Positions 57,007 to 63,997 of a stretch of 64,000 bases of DNA are shown in pieces. The translations under genes were made by a program, and so were the position numbers. Source of the DNA: a virus; the IMG/VR virus record IMGVR_UViG_3300029787_000023, positions 1-64,000 of that record. The stretch is one strand, 5' to 3'. The notes under the pieces were generated by a model. It saw nothing but the letters and a program-made list of their open reading frames with translations. It had not been told where the DNA came from and made no database searches. The first letter of the stretch is position 1, and each line of letters starts with the position of its first letter.

Positions 57007-58271
57007 ACTACACCTACTTCGCAAGCGGGGCAACGATGGCAGTGGATCTACTGGGATTCGCTGACATCGATCACCCGGCAGGCATCACCGTCGACATCAT
57101 GAACGAAGAGTCCCACGCAGCCGTGCTGTCACTGGCAGGTACGGGGCTCAAGATATTCATCGACTCGGGTGCCTTCAGCGAAGTCAAGGTAAATCGAAGA
57201 GGTCAGATCAAAGTCGTCCGTCCTATCGACGAGGCTGAGTGGCGCAGACGCATCGGTGTATATCGAGACCTGGCAAAGAGACTCAAGTCTCAGCTCTACG
57301 TCGTTGCCCCCGATCGTGTGGGCAGTCAGAAGGAAACGATGCAGAGGTTGGTGCGCCACCTTGATGAGCTCAGAGAAGTGAGCGAGGAGGGAGCCAACAT
57401 CTTGGTGCCCCTGCACCTGGGCGAGATGACACAGATAGAGATGCACCATGCCGTATCGAGAATGATGGAAGGTATGAACTGGATGCCTGCACTACCGTGT
57501 AAGAAGGCAGCGACCAGTGCGGAAGAGATCCTCGAGTACTGCGATGTGATGAGGCCGAACCGTGTCCACCTGCTCGGCGCTGGTCCCAAGAGCGAGGTAG
57601 CCTTTCAAGTGCTGGACATCATCTGCACCCAGACCGATGTCTATATGGACAGCTGCTGCCTTCGCTCGAACTCAGGTTTGACGAATGGTAGAGGGGGCGG
57701 TCCTCGAGTGCTGACCATTGCCAAGGCACTGACCGATGCCGCGGGGTATCAGTTCGGAGAAGCGCGCAGACTCTCGATCTCGATGACGTTCCAGCAAGAC
57801 ACCGAGTTGATGTGGCGCTACCAGACGGGTGCTGTGAAGTGCCCTGACGGATCGGTCATAGGCAGTGCGTACTGTGTGCTCGGCTTGTCGAGATACCTTG
57901 CCGTCGCCATAGACGACGCTGAAGCCATTGAAGAGTACTTGGGCGACCCACCGACAGGGAATCTCTACGTAGGGCTCTGGGACTTAGATACGGCTGAGCT
58001 ACTGGGTCTGGCGGAGTTCGACGCTGAACACCCATTCACGCTTCACCTTAGCTGTGATCTCCCTGAAGTCGTCGAGTTCTGGTTTCTGGCCCAGTGCTTC
58101 AGACAAGTTCAGTTCAAGCTACCCCATAGAAGAGTCGCCTTGATCATCGCACCCAGGATAAAGAGCGCGATTAAATACCGGAAGTCTTGTTTGGCCATAG
58201 AACCTTGTGGAGCTGAACCTGCATCCGAGCCAGCACCTTGTCCTGGAGCATCCACTCAGCCAGGTCTTTAG
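57003..58271 (+). CDS. dpdA: DpdA-type DNA transglycosylase with fused partial Mom-like domain, 422 aa
   Basis: Start set at the ATG at 57003, with AGGAG upstream. The frame extends back to 56970. DpdA enzymes exchange guanine in DNA for preQ0. Residues 1-245 show the TGT-like barrel: KIFIDSGAFSE (catalytic Asp), VVAPDRVGSQ, VPLHLGEM, MPALPCKKAATS, VHLLGAGPK and YMDSCCLRSNSG. After a linker, residues about 320-393 read LYVGLWDLDTAELLGLAEF and later EFWFLAQCFRQV, matching the Mom-like protein at 60698-61480 (RVGLWKLDGPELVGVAVF and ETWFLAQCFRVV). The GNAT piece lacks the middle ELNRLVILD stretch and everything after the next strand, so it is probably inactive as an acetyltransferase. The last 34 residues are antisense to QueE. 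Confidence 0.8.
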   Translation: MNYTYFASGATMAVDLLGFADIDHPAGITVDIMNEESHAAVLSLAGTGLKIFIDSGAFSEVKVNRRGQIKVVRPIDEAEWRRRIGVYRDLAKRLKSQLYVVAPDRVGSQKETMQRLVRHLDELREVSEEGANILVPLHLGEMTQIEMHHAVSRMMEGMNWMPALPCKKAATSAEEILEYCDVMRPNRVHLLGAGPKSEVAFQVLDIICTQTDVYMDSCCLRSNSGLTNGRGGGPRVLTIAKALTDAAGYQFGEARRLSISMTFQQDTELMWRYQTGAVKCPDGSVIGSAYCVLGLSRYLAVAIDDAEAIEEYLGDPPTGNLYVGLWDLDTAELLGLAEFDAEHPFTLHLSCDLPEVVEFWFLAQCFRQVQFKLPHRRVALIIAPRIKSAIKYRKSCLAIEPCGAEPASEPAPCPGASTQPGL

Positions 58272-58812
58272 GATCCAGCACGCCCCACACCGGAGACAGC
58301 AGGTAGTTTGCGTTGTGCTTACTCATAACTTCGAGCGCCCAGTCATAGTCCTGCCGGGAGCCGATCACGATCTTGACCTCGTCACCCTCGCCAAGCAGTT
58401 CGATATTCGACCACAAGTTCTTGGCTGATTCGCCTGAGCTCGGTGCCTTCAAGTCCATGATCGTGCTGACACTCAGCGGTACTTCGGCCACGCTGATCGA
58501 GCCCGACGTCTCAAGTAAGACCTCGTAGCCTTCATCGAGGAGCGTCTGCATCAGAGTCATGCACTCCTTCTGAGCCAAGGGTTCACCCCCTGTGACTTGC
58601 ACTAAGGGTATCTCCAGTTCGTCGACCTTCGATATGATCTGCTCGATCGACATCCAGTCCCCGCCGCTGAAGGTGTACTCAGAGTCGCACCACGTGCAGC
58701 GTAGGTTGCAGCCTGTCAGACGCACAAAGGCGCAGAGACGGCCAGCATGAGTGCTCTCTCCCTGCACCGACGCATAGATCTCTGTGACCTTCAGGCGAGG
58801 CAACTGTTGCAC
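58171..58812 (-). CDS. queE: 7-carboxy-7-deazaguanine synthase QueE, 213 aa
   Basis: Radical SAM enzyme that converts 6-carboxytetrahydropterin to carboxydeazaguanine. The cluster-binding motif is GCNLRCTWCDSEYTF (C-x3-C-x2-C). YASVQGEST at the N-terminus and VQVTGGEPL (SAM contact) are typical. Length is slightly short but normal for phage enzymes. The listed start is a GTG at 58812 touching GGGGA. A TTG at 58803, eight bases from the same site, may be the real start. It overlaps the QueC end by 22 bases, and its 3' end overlaps the convergent DpdA gene by 101 bases. Confidence 0.9.
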   Translation of the reverse strand: MQQLPRLKVTEIYASVQGESTHAGRLCAFVRLTGCNLRCTWCDSEYTFSGGDWMSIEQIISKVDELEIPLVQVTGGEPLAQKECMTLMQTLLDEGYEVLLETSGSISVAEVPLSVSTIMDLKAPSSGESAKNLWSNIELLGEGDEVKIVIGSRQDYDWALEVMSKHNANYLLSPVWGVLDPKDLAEWMLQDKVLARMQVQLHKVLWPNKTSGI

Positions 58813-59354
58813 TCCCCGCAGGGCTCACCGTCTCGGGGCTCGTAGCAAGACCACCAACCATCGAGTTCGATACTTGCGGCTTCATCCTTGATCTCTTGCT
58901 TCGTCATGTTGATCAAGGGGGCCTCGACACTGACACCCCAGTCCGACGCCAGCGTGTCCTGTAGGTCGATCCAATCAGGCCGACAGTCTGGGTAGTCTGC
59001 GTTGTCTCCGAGATTGGCTCCGTACCACACAGCCTCGGCCCCGATCGAAGAAGCGACGTTGACACCGAAGGCGATCATCACTTGGTTACGAGCTGCAAGT
59101 ACTCGAGGACCAGGCGTACCTACACCAAGGTTCATTGTGTCTGTGCCCCACAGAGGTAGGCTCATCTCGATGCTTCTGATCGAGTGACCATCCTTGTGCT
59201 TCTGCTGCAACCACTTGCTCACAGCTTCAGACTCTTGGGGCGCTGCGGGATGAGCGTAGCGAAAGAACAGGACAGCCAGCTCCTTACCCTCACGGAGCGC
59301 ACGTTCCGCAAGAAGCATGGAGTCGAGTCCTCCTGAGAAGAGGAGTAAGATCAT
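58791..59354 (-). CDS. queC: 7-cyano-7-deazaguanine synthase QueC, 187 aa
   Basis: ATP-dependent PP-loop enzyme that makes preQ0 from carboxydeazaguanine. The PP-loop is LLLFSGGLDSM at the N-terminus. GPRVLAARNQVMIAFGVNVA and WYGANLGDNADYPDCRPDW are family hallmarks. The zinc ligands CYEPRDGEPCGECNSC end the protein. It is shorter than bacterial QueC (about 230) but keeps all motifs. Its start overlaps the upstream gene stop (ATGA). It supplies the base that DpdA would insert into phage DNA. Confidence 0.92.
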   Translation of the reverse strand: MILLLFSGGLDSMLLAERALREGKELAVLFFRYAHPAAPQESEAVSKWLQQKHKDGHSIRSIEMSLPLWGTDTMNLGVGTPGPRVLAARNQVMIAFGVNVASSIGAEAVWYGANLGDNADYPDCRPDWIDLQDTLASDWGVSVEAPLINMTKQEIKDEAASIELDGWWSCYEPRDGEPCGECNSCLA

Positions 59355-59758
59355 CCGTCGATCAATGCCTCAAGCAGATCGACCGCGCTCTTGCGTGTCT
59401 TGCCTGCCTTCTCAGCCGCCAGCAATGCCGCAGCATAGGCGCTGTAGTCGTTGTCTGCGAGAGCCTTGCGTAGATTGCGCACAGACATATCGAGTAGGTC
59501 CATGACTTCAGCCGGTACCTCGACAGCCGCGGGCTCTTCGACGGGGGGAGACTCGTCTACGACGGTGGCTCCCAGCCTCTCTGTCAACTCCGCAAGGTAG
59601 TGGAACGAGCCATACACGCGAGCGAATCCCTGCCCACTACGCATGCTCTCTGTGATCTCAAGATGCTCGATCTCGATGTACTGACGGATCGGGTTGTAGG
59701 CGCGGTTCCAGCGAGTTCGGGTATCGGGGCCGCTGAACTTGAGACTAATGGAAAGCAT
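59351..59758 (-). CDS. Hypothetical 135-aa protein upstream of queC
   Basis: AAGGAGG lies before the ATG at 59758. The first 60 residues (MLSISLKFSGPDTRTRWNRA, then QYIEIEHLEI) form a beta-alpha pattern. A Pro/Glu/Val-rich linker and a C-terminal helical domain (VRNLRKALADNDYSAYAAAL) follow. It is not QueD: the His-rich zinc site of that enzyme is absent. Coupling to queC suggests a linked but unknown role. Confidence 0.6.
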   Translation of the reverse strand: MLSISLKFSGPDTRTRWNRAYNPIRQYIEIEHLEITESMRSGQGFARVYGSFHYLAELTERLGATVVDESPPVEEPAAVEVPAEVMDLLDMSVRNLRKALADNDYSAYAAALLAAEKAGKTRKSAVDLLEALIDG

Positions 59759-59801
59759 GACTCCTCCTTGGGTTGGTCCTATAACTTGTATGATCGATCA
59801 T
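59745..59801 (-). CDS. Possible 18-aa leader peptide
   Basis: A tiny frame (MIDHTSYRTNPRRSHAFH) with an ideal AAGGAGG site, ending just inside the next gene. It could couple translation to the gene at 59758, or the site could be fortuitous. The only support is the ribosome site and spacing. Confidence 0.3.
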   Translation of the reverse strand: MIDHTSYRTNPRRSHAFH

Positions 59802-59823
59802 CTCAACCTCCTTGTCAATGTTC

Positions 59824-59925
59824 TTAGACATCATCGTTCCCTGTGTACCAGAGAGCGAATCCATCCAGAAGACAAGGCACCCAGATGATCGAGGTAGCGA
59901 CTAAGAAACCTTCCAAGAAAGTCAT
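59824..59925 (-). CDS. 33-aa membrane peptide
   Basis: Complete small frame beginning MTFLEGFLVATSIIWVPCLL and ending LWYTGNDDV. Most of the first 25 residues are hydrophobic. The ATG overlaps the upstream stop (ATGA), and a GGTGGGG-like site precedes it. The function is unknown. It is a possible small inhibitor or membrane partner in the early region. Confidence 0.45.
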   Translation of the reverse strand: MTFLEGFLVATSIIWVPCLLDGFALWYTGNDDV

Positions 59926-60257
59926 GGGATCCCCACCTTGTAGCCAGTACAGGGACAGCCAGGATCGGAACATTGACACCAGTCCTGTTGACCTTCCCAG
60001 ACATCGTAGTGATCTTCCTCTGCGTCTTCCTGGGCACGAGCAAGAGTGTCGAAGACTTCAACTTCCGGCGCCTCGTCCCAAGACACGTACCAGCGAGACT
60101 CGAACTTACCGGCCGGTGCGGAGCGAACCTCGCACCATCGATCATCGTCGATCTCAAGACGGAGCATCACGTCGACTTGGTCTTTGAGCTCATGGTTGAG
60201 TTTGTCGTCCTGCCAGTCGCAGCCCTCGTACTCAGGCGGGTTCGGTAGTCTTCTCAT
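59922..60257 (-). CDS. Acidic protein with Cys cluster, 111 aa
   Basis: AAGGAGG before the ATG. It begins MRRLPNPPEYEGCDWQDDKL and has a strand-rich middle (RWYVSWDEAPEVEVFDTLAR). It ends with WCQCSDPGCPC, four cysteines within ten residues that could bind a metal. It is strongly acidic. No family was recognised. It overlaps the upstream gene by 26 bases and continues the leftward early operon. Confidence 0.55.
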   Translation of the reverse strand: MRRLPNPPEYEGCDWQDDKLNHELKDQVDVMLRLEIDDDRWCEVRSAPAGKFESRWYVSWDEAPEVEVFDTLARAQEDAEEDHYDVWEGQQDWCQCSDPGCPCTGYKVGIP

Positions 60258-60438
60258 CTTCCACCTCCTTCTTCAATCGAACCAAGACAGGCGTACCTTC
60301 CTGGGCGTTGGCGATCCGAATACACACGCCGTGCATGATGTCCTGCACGTTACCGCAGTTAGCCATCTGTCGAACCATCGCCTCGGAGCGAAGCCGCTTG
60401 AAGGCGGCGTCTGATATATGCAGTTCAATCTTCCTCAC
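60232..60438 (-). CDS. Hypothetical 68-aa protein
   Basis: Begins MRKIELHISDAAFKRLRSEA, a strand followed by a helix that could be ribbon-helix-helix-like, and ends in a charged tail (KKEVEDEKTTEPA). It is coupled to the upstream gene by a four-base overlap. Role unknown; a small DNA-binding protein is one possibility. Confidence 0.5.
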   Translation of the reverse strand: MRKIELHISDAAFKRLRSEAMVRQMANCGNVQDIMHGVCIRIANAQEGTPVLVRLKKEVEDEKTTEPA

Positions 60439-60698
60439 GCTTCCTCCCTTACTACCTGCGCCAGCGGGTTCATAGTCATGTGATTGAGACTGCGGTAGAC
60501 ATCGGCAAAGACCTCGTTGAAGGCTTGAGTCGCCTGCTCAGGGTCCATGCCGTTGACGATGCAGAGAGTAGCCAAGCAGAGCATGATCTCGCCTGGGGTG
60601 CGCTCGTCGTCGACGTGACCCTCGACCAGTTCGTACAAGGCACGACGAAACTCGAGTGGTGGGTCGACACGTTGTGCGGCGGGTAGTTTAGCGGACAT
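60435..60698 (-). CDS. Hypothetical 87-aa protein
   Basis: All-helical by appearance: FRRALYELVEGHVDDERTPG and GEIMLCLATLCIVNGMDPEQ, then NEVFADVYRSLNHMT. No domain was recognised. Start and Mom-like stop overlap (TAATG), so it is in the same transcript as the modification gene. Confidence 0.5.
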   Translation of the reverse strand: MSAKLPAAQRVDPPLEFRRALYELVEGHVDDERTPGEIMLCLATLCIVNGMDPEQATQAFNEVFADVYRSLNHMTMNPLAQVVREEA

Positions 60699-61480
60699 TA
60701 TAGTTCTCCCTTTGGGTATGGTAGGTTTGCCTTGAATCGGCGAGTGGTTTGTTTCTTCTGTCTCTTGTTTCCAAGAGCCCAGACGTAGGCATGATTGCCT
60801 GGATGTGATTGCTTTCTCAGTAGGCCCAGGTCGATGACTCGATCGATCCAGTCGGCCGCTTCCTCGCCAGGTTCACGAAGCGGAGCCCCGATGTCGACGA
60901 GCTGACGTTCGACGTAGAACCTGCCGCGCTCTCCGTTGCGGAGTTTGTTGAGCGTGCGTCGGTAGAAGGTCTGACCCTGCGGTCCGATGTAGGTGATCTT
61001 CGATGTGCTCTTACCCACATAGATGCCGTTGTGTGCCTGGTAGATCGTGCCCAGATGACCAGGCATGAAAACCGAACCGTCAGGTCTTTCGCGGGGAATG
61101 GGGTCGCTGAAGGACAGGATGAAGCGTACGTCGGGAAGTCGCTGCTCGACCACTCGGAAGCACTGAGCCAGGAACCACGTCTCCGCATTGGAGGCGACCT
61201 CGTCGAGAATGACGAGCCTGTTCAACTCGACACCTTCATGTTGGTCGGCACCGTCCACGTAGCGGGCGAAGGTCAGCGGGTGGGCAGGCACACCGAAGAC
61301 GGCGACCCCTACTAACTCGGGACCGTCCAGCTTCCACAAGCCGACACGAATCCGCGCAGCAGGGTAGCTGCCACTGTAGTGGTGCTCGGTGATGAACTCC
61401 TTGGCGACCTTGTCAGAGTCGATGGGGATCACCACGTACTTTGACGTGTCAATAACTTTGTCTGGCTTGTGTCTGGACAT
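60698..61480 (-). CDS. Mom-like GNAT DNA-modification protein, 260 aa
   Basis: Mom of phage Mu transfers a modifying group to DNA adenines using an acetyl-CoA-type fold. This protein shows the pattern I recall for phage Mom-family proteins: HHYSGSYPAARIRVGLW (about residues 34-50), ELVGVAVFGVPAHPLTF, VELNRLVILDEVASNAETWF, RFILSFSDPIPR, PGHLGTIYQAHNG and a C-terminal KLRNGERGRFYVERQL. AGGAGA precedes the ATG. The promoter has an operator over its -35 box. It is the first gene of a leftward transcript. Whether its target is adenine or the 7-deazaguanine base cannot be told. Confidence 0.8.
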   Translation of the reverse strand: MSRHKPDKVIDTSKYVVIPIDSDKVAKEFITEHHYSGSYPAARIRVGLWKLDGPELVGVAVFGVPAHPLTFARYVDGADQHEGVELNRLVILDEVASNAETWFLAQCFRVVEQRLPDVRFILSFSDPIPRERPDGSVFMPGHLGTIYQAHNGIYVGKSTSKITYIGPQGQTFYRRTLNKLRNGERGRFYVERQLVDIGAPLREPGEEAADWIDRVIDLGLLRKQSHPGNHAYVWALGNKRQKKQTTRRFKANLPYPKGEL

Positions 61481-61498
61481 TACAGTTCTCCTTCCCTC

Positions 61499-61527
61499 AG
61501 TGTATCAACTCATGACATCCCGTCAAG
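61499..61527 (-). promoter_or_regulatory. Promoter and operator of the Mom-like gene
   Basis: On the minus strand, TTGACG (61521-61526), 16 bases, TACACT (61499-61504). The overlapping element ATGACATCCCGTCAAG (61512-61527) matches 14 of 16 bases of the operator at the HTH repressor promoter, with the -35 box in the same register. Confidence 0.6.
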
Positions 61528-61529
61528 TA

Positions 61530-62039
61530 TTACTTACGACGAGGTAGCTTCAAGTCTGTGCCCCAGGTCTCAGCCAGTGACAGTCGAATCATCTCGACAG
61601 CAGCCGGACCAAGTCTCGGGATCTCCAACAGGTCGTCGACGGTGTGCCGAAGTAGCTGCTCGACAGATCGAATCCCGGCGTTGGTCAACAGGTTCACGAT
61701 GCGCTTCGGGAGTCGTAGAGCTGAGAGCTCCTGTTCTTCCATCTGGCAGATAAACTCCTCCGCCGCTTCTTCCTCCCCGTCCCACTCTGATGTCGTGATC
61801 TCGATCCGATCCTGCTGCCAGTCCGAGTTGGGCTGGTACACGATCAGTGCGTCGCCCTCGACCATCTCCAGCAGAACCCGTGCGGGTAGGTCGGGGATGG
61901 TGCTCGCCAGCTTGAACAGTCTCGCTGCCTGGTTGCGGCTCTCCTGGGTCAGAGACGTGTCGTCGCTGTTGAGCGCCCACTTGACCAGTCCCGTGACCGT
62001 CAGGTAGCTGTTGCTGTGGATTGTATATTGCGCGTTCAT
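61530..62039 (-). CDS. Phage protein with RNA polymerase alpha-CTD-like domain, 169 aa
   Basis: The N-terminal 100 residues are unrecognised, with an acidic, Glu-rich centre (SEWDGEEEAAEEF). Residues about 107-162 read LSALRLPKRIVNLLTNAGIR, then VEQLLRHTVDDLLEIPRLGP and AAVEMIRLSLAETWG. This follows the helix-hairpin-helix layout of the alpha-subunit C-terminal domain (L-x-x-SVRxxNxLKxAGI, then T, DLL, xxGxKSLxEI). Such a domain binds DNA UP-elements and transcription factors, so this protein may redirect host transcription. It lies directly upstream of the Mom-like promoter. Confidence 0.7.
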   Translation of the reverse strand: MNAQYTIHSNSYLTVTGLVKWALNSDDTSLTQESRNQAARLFKLASTIPDLPARVLLEMVEGDALIVYQPNSDWQQDRIEITTSEWDGEEEAAEEFICQMEEQELSALRLPKRIVNLLTNAGIRSVEQLLRHTVDDLLEIPRLGPAAVEMIRLSLAETWGTDLKLPRRK

Positions 62040-62041
62040 GA

Positions 62042-62386
62042 TTATGCCTCCAGCACGTCGAGTGCTTTCTTGATTAGATACTTGGCGTCGGTGTCAAAGA
62101 TGTCGTAGTACATGCCTTCCGCATCGAGGTAGCAGGCATCCTTGCAGTACAGGTCTTGGATGTCCCAGTTGAGTACCTCGACCCACCCGCTCTGTCTTGT
62201 CCAGAACTCGGCGATAGCGTAGCTGCCTGGGCTACCCGAATGGAAGCTACGCAGTCGTATCCGTAGACGACGACTTGTAGCCAAGTTTCCAGTCTGCGAG
62301 TCGTACTTGTTGATCCGTACGATGCGGTCCAGATGACACGCCTGACCTTTGATGTAATAGCTGTTCTGAATGAACTCGGCTTTCAT
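62042..62386 (-). CDS. Hypothetical 114-aa protein
   Basis: Start set at the ATG at 62386, overlapping the upstream stop, with AAGGTGG before it. The frame to 62482 lies inside the upstream gene. It begins MKAEFIQNSYYIKGQACHLD and has a beta-rich body (RRLRIRLRSFHSGSPGSYAI). It ends with helices (KYLIKKALDVLEA). No family was recognised. Confidence 0.5.
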   Translation of the reverse strand: MKAEFIQNSYYIKGQACHLDRIVRINKYDSQTGNLATSRRLRIRLRSFHSGSPGSYAIAEFWTRQSGWVEVLNWDIQDLYCKDACYLDAEGMYYDIFDTDAKYLIKKALDVLEA

Positions 62387-62592
62387 GACCCACCTTCCTT
62401 GGTGTCTTGGGGTTCGGGGTACGCGCGGAGAGTAACGAAGCAGTTGGCCTCGCATCGATGGCACCACTGTGTGGAGCTGCAACTTCCTGAGCCAAACCAG
62501 TCGTCGGACTCACCCGTGTTCGGGTTGACCCACATGGCGACTTGGATGTCCTCTCCACCACACTCTTCGCATACATATACTTCTCTTGCCAT
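62383..62592 (-). CDS. Zinc-ribbon protein, 69 aa
   Basis: VCEECGG near the start and WCHRCEANC later supply four metal-binding cysteines. It begins MAREVYVCEECGGEDIQVAM and ends EPQDTKEGGS, where the GGTGGGT bases double as part of the next ribosome site. The function is unknown. Confidence 0.6.
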   Translation of the reverse strand: MAREVYVCEECGGEDIQVAMWVNPNTGESDDWFGSGSCSSTQWCHRCEANCFVTLRAYPEPQDTKEGGS

Positions 62593-62822
62593 TACTCACC
62601 TCCCGTGAACATAGGATCGTTGTCTGGAATGTCGTCAATCGGATCGAGGATGTCCCACGCATCATCAATACGCGCAGACTCCACCTCCAAAAGCGGAGCA
62701 TGATAACTTTGACCCTTTCTCTGGTGGGAAATACCCGCTTCCGTCAGTTGACTTTCCAACCACGCCAGCTTGGGGTCATTGGTACGCTTAGTGAATCTCA
62801 CGAAGGTTACGGACTCACCCAT
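62592..62822 (-). CDS. Hypothetical 76-aa protein
   Basis: The ATG at 62822 is chosen since GGAGG ends six bases upstream. A GTG at 62825 is closer. It begins MGESVTFVRFTKRTNDPKLA and ends NDPMFTGGE. The last three codons (GGA GGT GAG) also form the ribosome site of the next gene. Function unknown. Confidence 0.5.
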   Translation of the reverse strand: MGESVTFVRFTKRTNDPKLAWLESQLTEAGISHQRKGQSYHAPLLEVESARIDDAWDILDPIDDIPDNDPMFTGGE

Positions 62823-63031
62823 CACTCACCTCCCTTTGCTTGCTCGATTGCTTCTGCTCCGCAGGTGGCACACGTCCAGATGTCTTGCTCGTCTGGAGCG
62901 TGCAGCACTTGGCAGTCGGACTTTGTCGATAGTTCAACGAAGTTACCCTCGCCGTCCACAATCCAGTCTTCGGTTACGTGCGCCGTAACGACGAACTGTT
63001 TGTGGTCTTTGTCCTGTGGGCATACCATCAT
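62822..63031 (-). CDS. Zinc-binding-type protein, 69 aa
   Basis: ATG at 63031, with GGAGG six bases upstream. It begins MMVCPQDKDHKQFVVTAHVT and carries WTCATCGAEA near the end, a CxxC pair with an early cysteine. It ends AKGGE, sharing the SD-coding tail seen in its neighbours. Function unknown. Confidence 0.5.
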   Translation of the reverse strand: MMVCPQDKDHKQFVVTAHVTEDWIVDGEGNFVELSTKSDCQVLHAPDEQDIWTCATCGAEAIEQAKGGE

Positions 63032-63033
63032 CA

Positions 63034-63189
63034 CTATCCTCCGTTGTATACGTGATATCGTCCGTCCAGCTCACACTGGATGAACAGGTTCAGCTTCGTG
63101 TTTCTGTCGCAGAAAGCCATGGCTTCTGCGAGTGTCAGAAACGCCTTGATCGAAACGACTGTGGGCCCGTATGGTGAAGGACTGCCCAT
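63034..63189 (-). CDS. 51-aa protein
   Basis: A complete small frame between two genes of the same strand. It begins MGSPSPYGPTVVSIKAFLTL and ends DGRYHVYNGG, again finishing with Gly codons that overlap the next ribosome site. GGGAGGTGA precedes the ATG. Function unknown. Confidence 0.5.
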   Translation of the reverse strand: MGSPSPYGPTVVSIKAFLTLAEAMAFCDRNTKLNLFIQCELDGRYHVYNGG

Positions 63190-63785
63190 CACTCACCTCC
63201 CTTTCTGTCTGGGTGATGAGGCTCGTCTCGCATCATCTCCTTGGCTTGTTCGAAGGTCGTGTCCTCGATCCATCGAACCGCGTTGGTCCATTCCTCGTCG
63301 TCCTCTGCGAAGACAGCGAGAGTCGGAAGGCCAGAGTCGACGATGCCCTCGGGGTACCAGACCACGCTGTCGCCGTTGCGGTTGACGTATGCCATGACTC
63401 GGATGTCGCCGCCCAGACACCACTCGTTCCAGTGTCGGTCGGGTGAGTCGAGTACGTTTGCTGGATCCTTCTTCAGTGATTGATACAGGGGACGACCATC
63501 GAGATGTTGGTCGTAGCGTGCGGGGCCTTCCGTGATGTGGATGACGGGGCACAGAGTCCACTGCTCGGTCCATCGGCACCAGCACTTGCGGCACGTGTAG
63601 TCGCGGTCCTCTGTGTTCCAGTCGTCTTGGTCGGACTCGAAGGTCAGGTCGGACCAGCCAGCGCCGCACGCGGGGCATGTGCTGCCCTGTCGGTTGGGCA
63701 TGCTGATCGCGACGTCCTCGGACGTGGCGTGCTTGAGTTCGTCTTTCGTCAGTGTCTTCTGCTTGGTCTCTTGTAGGCGGCTCAT
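63189..63785 (-). CDS. Zinc-ribbon protein, 198 aa
   Basis: CPACGAGWSD (about residues 37-46) and CRKCWCRW (65-72) supply zinc ligands. It begins MSRLQETKQKTLTKDELKHA, contains a beta-rich middle with WNEWCLGGDIRVMAYVNRNG, and ends PHHPDRKGGE, whose last codons overlap the next ribosome site. It is the largest protein of the leftward early-type block here. No function was recognised. Confidence 0.55.
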   Translation of the reverse strand: MSRLQETKQKTLTKDELKHATSEDVAISMPNRQGSTCPACGAGWSDLTFESDQDDWNTEDRDYTCRKCWCRWTEQWTLCPVIHITEGPARYDQHLDGRPLYQSLKKDPANVLDSPDRHWNEWCLGGDIRVMAYVNRNGDSVVWYPEGIVDSGLPTLAVFAEDDEEWTNAVRWIEDTTFEQAKEMMRDEPHHPDRKGGE

Positions 63786-63997
63786 ATCACGTTCCTCGTC
63801 GGGTTTAGGATCTCGGCCAGTTCATCCATGATGCTGGTCGTGCGGTCGTAGTTGGAAGAAGTCTCGGGGTCGGAGCAGTCGGAGTACTCGACCTCGATCA
63901 TCGCGGGGTTCGGTGCGTGGCACTTGCGGCAGATGTGCAGGTCATCCCAGAACGTGTCGTAGGCCAGACAGCACTTGGTGCGTAGTTGCTTTTCCAT
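63782..63997 (-). CDS. Hypothetical 71-aa protein with Cys pairs
   Basis: Begins MEKQLRTKCCLAYDTFWDDL, then HICRKCHAPNPAM. The CC and CxxC pairs suggest a small zinc ribbon. The start codon lies at 63997, three bases from the window edge, so the ribosome site is not visible and the real start could be further upstream. It ends LNPTRNVI at 63782, overlapping the next gene by four bases. Confidence 0.5.
   Translation of the reverse strand: MEKQLRTKCCLAYDTFWDDLHICRKCHAPNPAMIEVEYSDCSDPETSSNYDRTTSIMDELAEILNPTRNVI

Noticed and set aside
59351-59758. QueD
   Set aside because: Position beside queC invites the call, but the protein lacks the His zinc site and the right length pattern.
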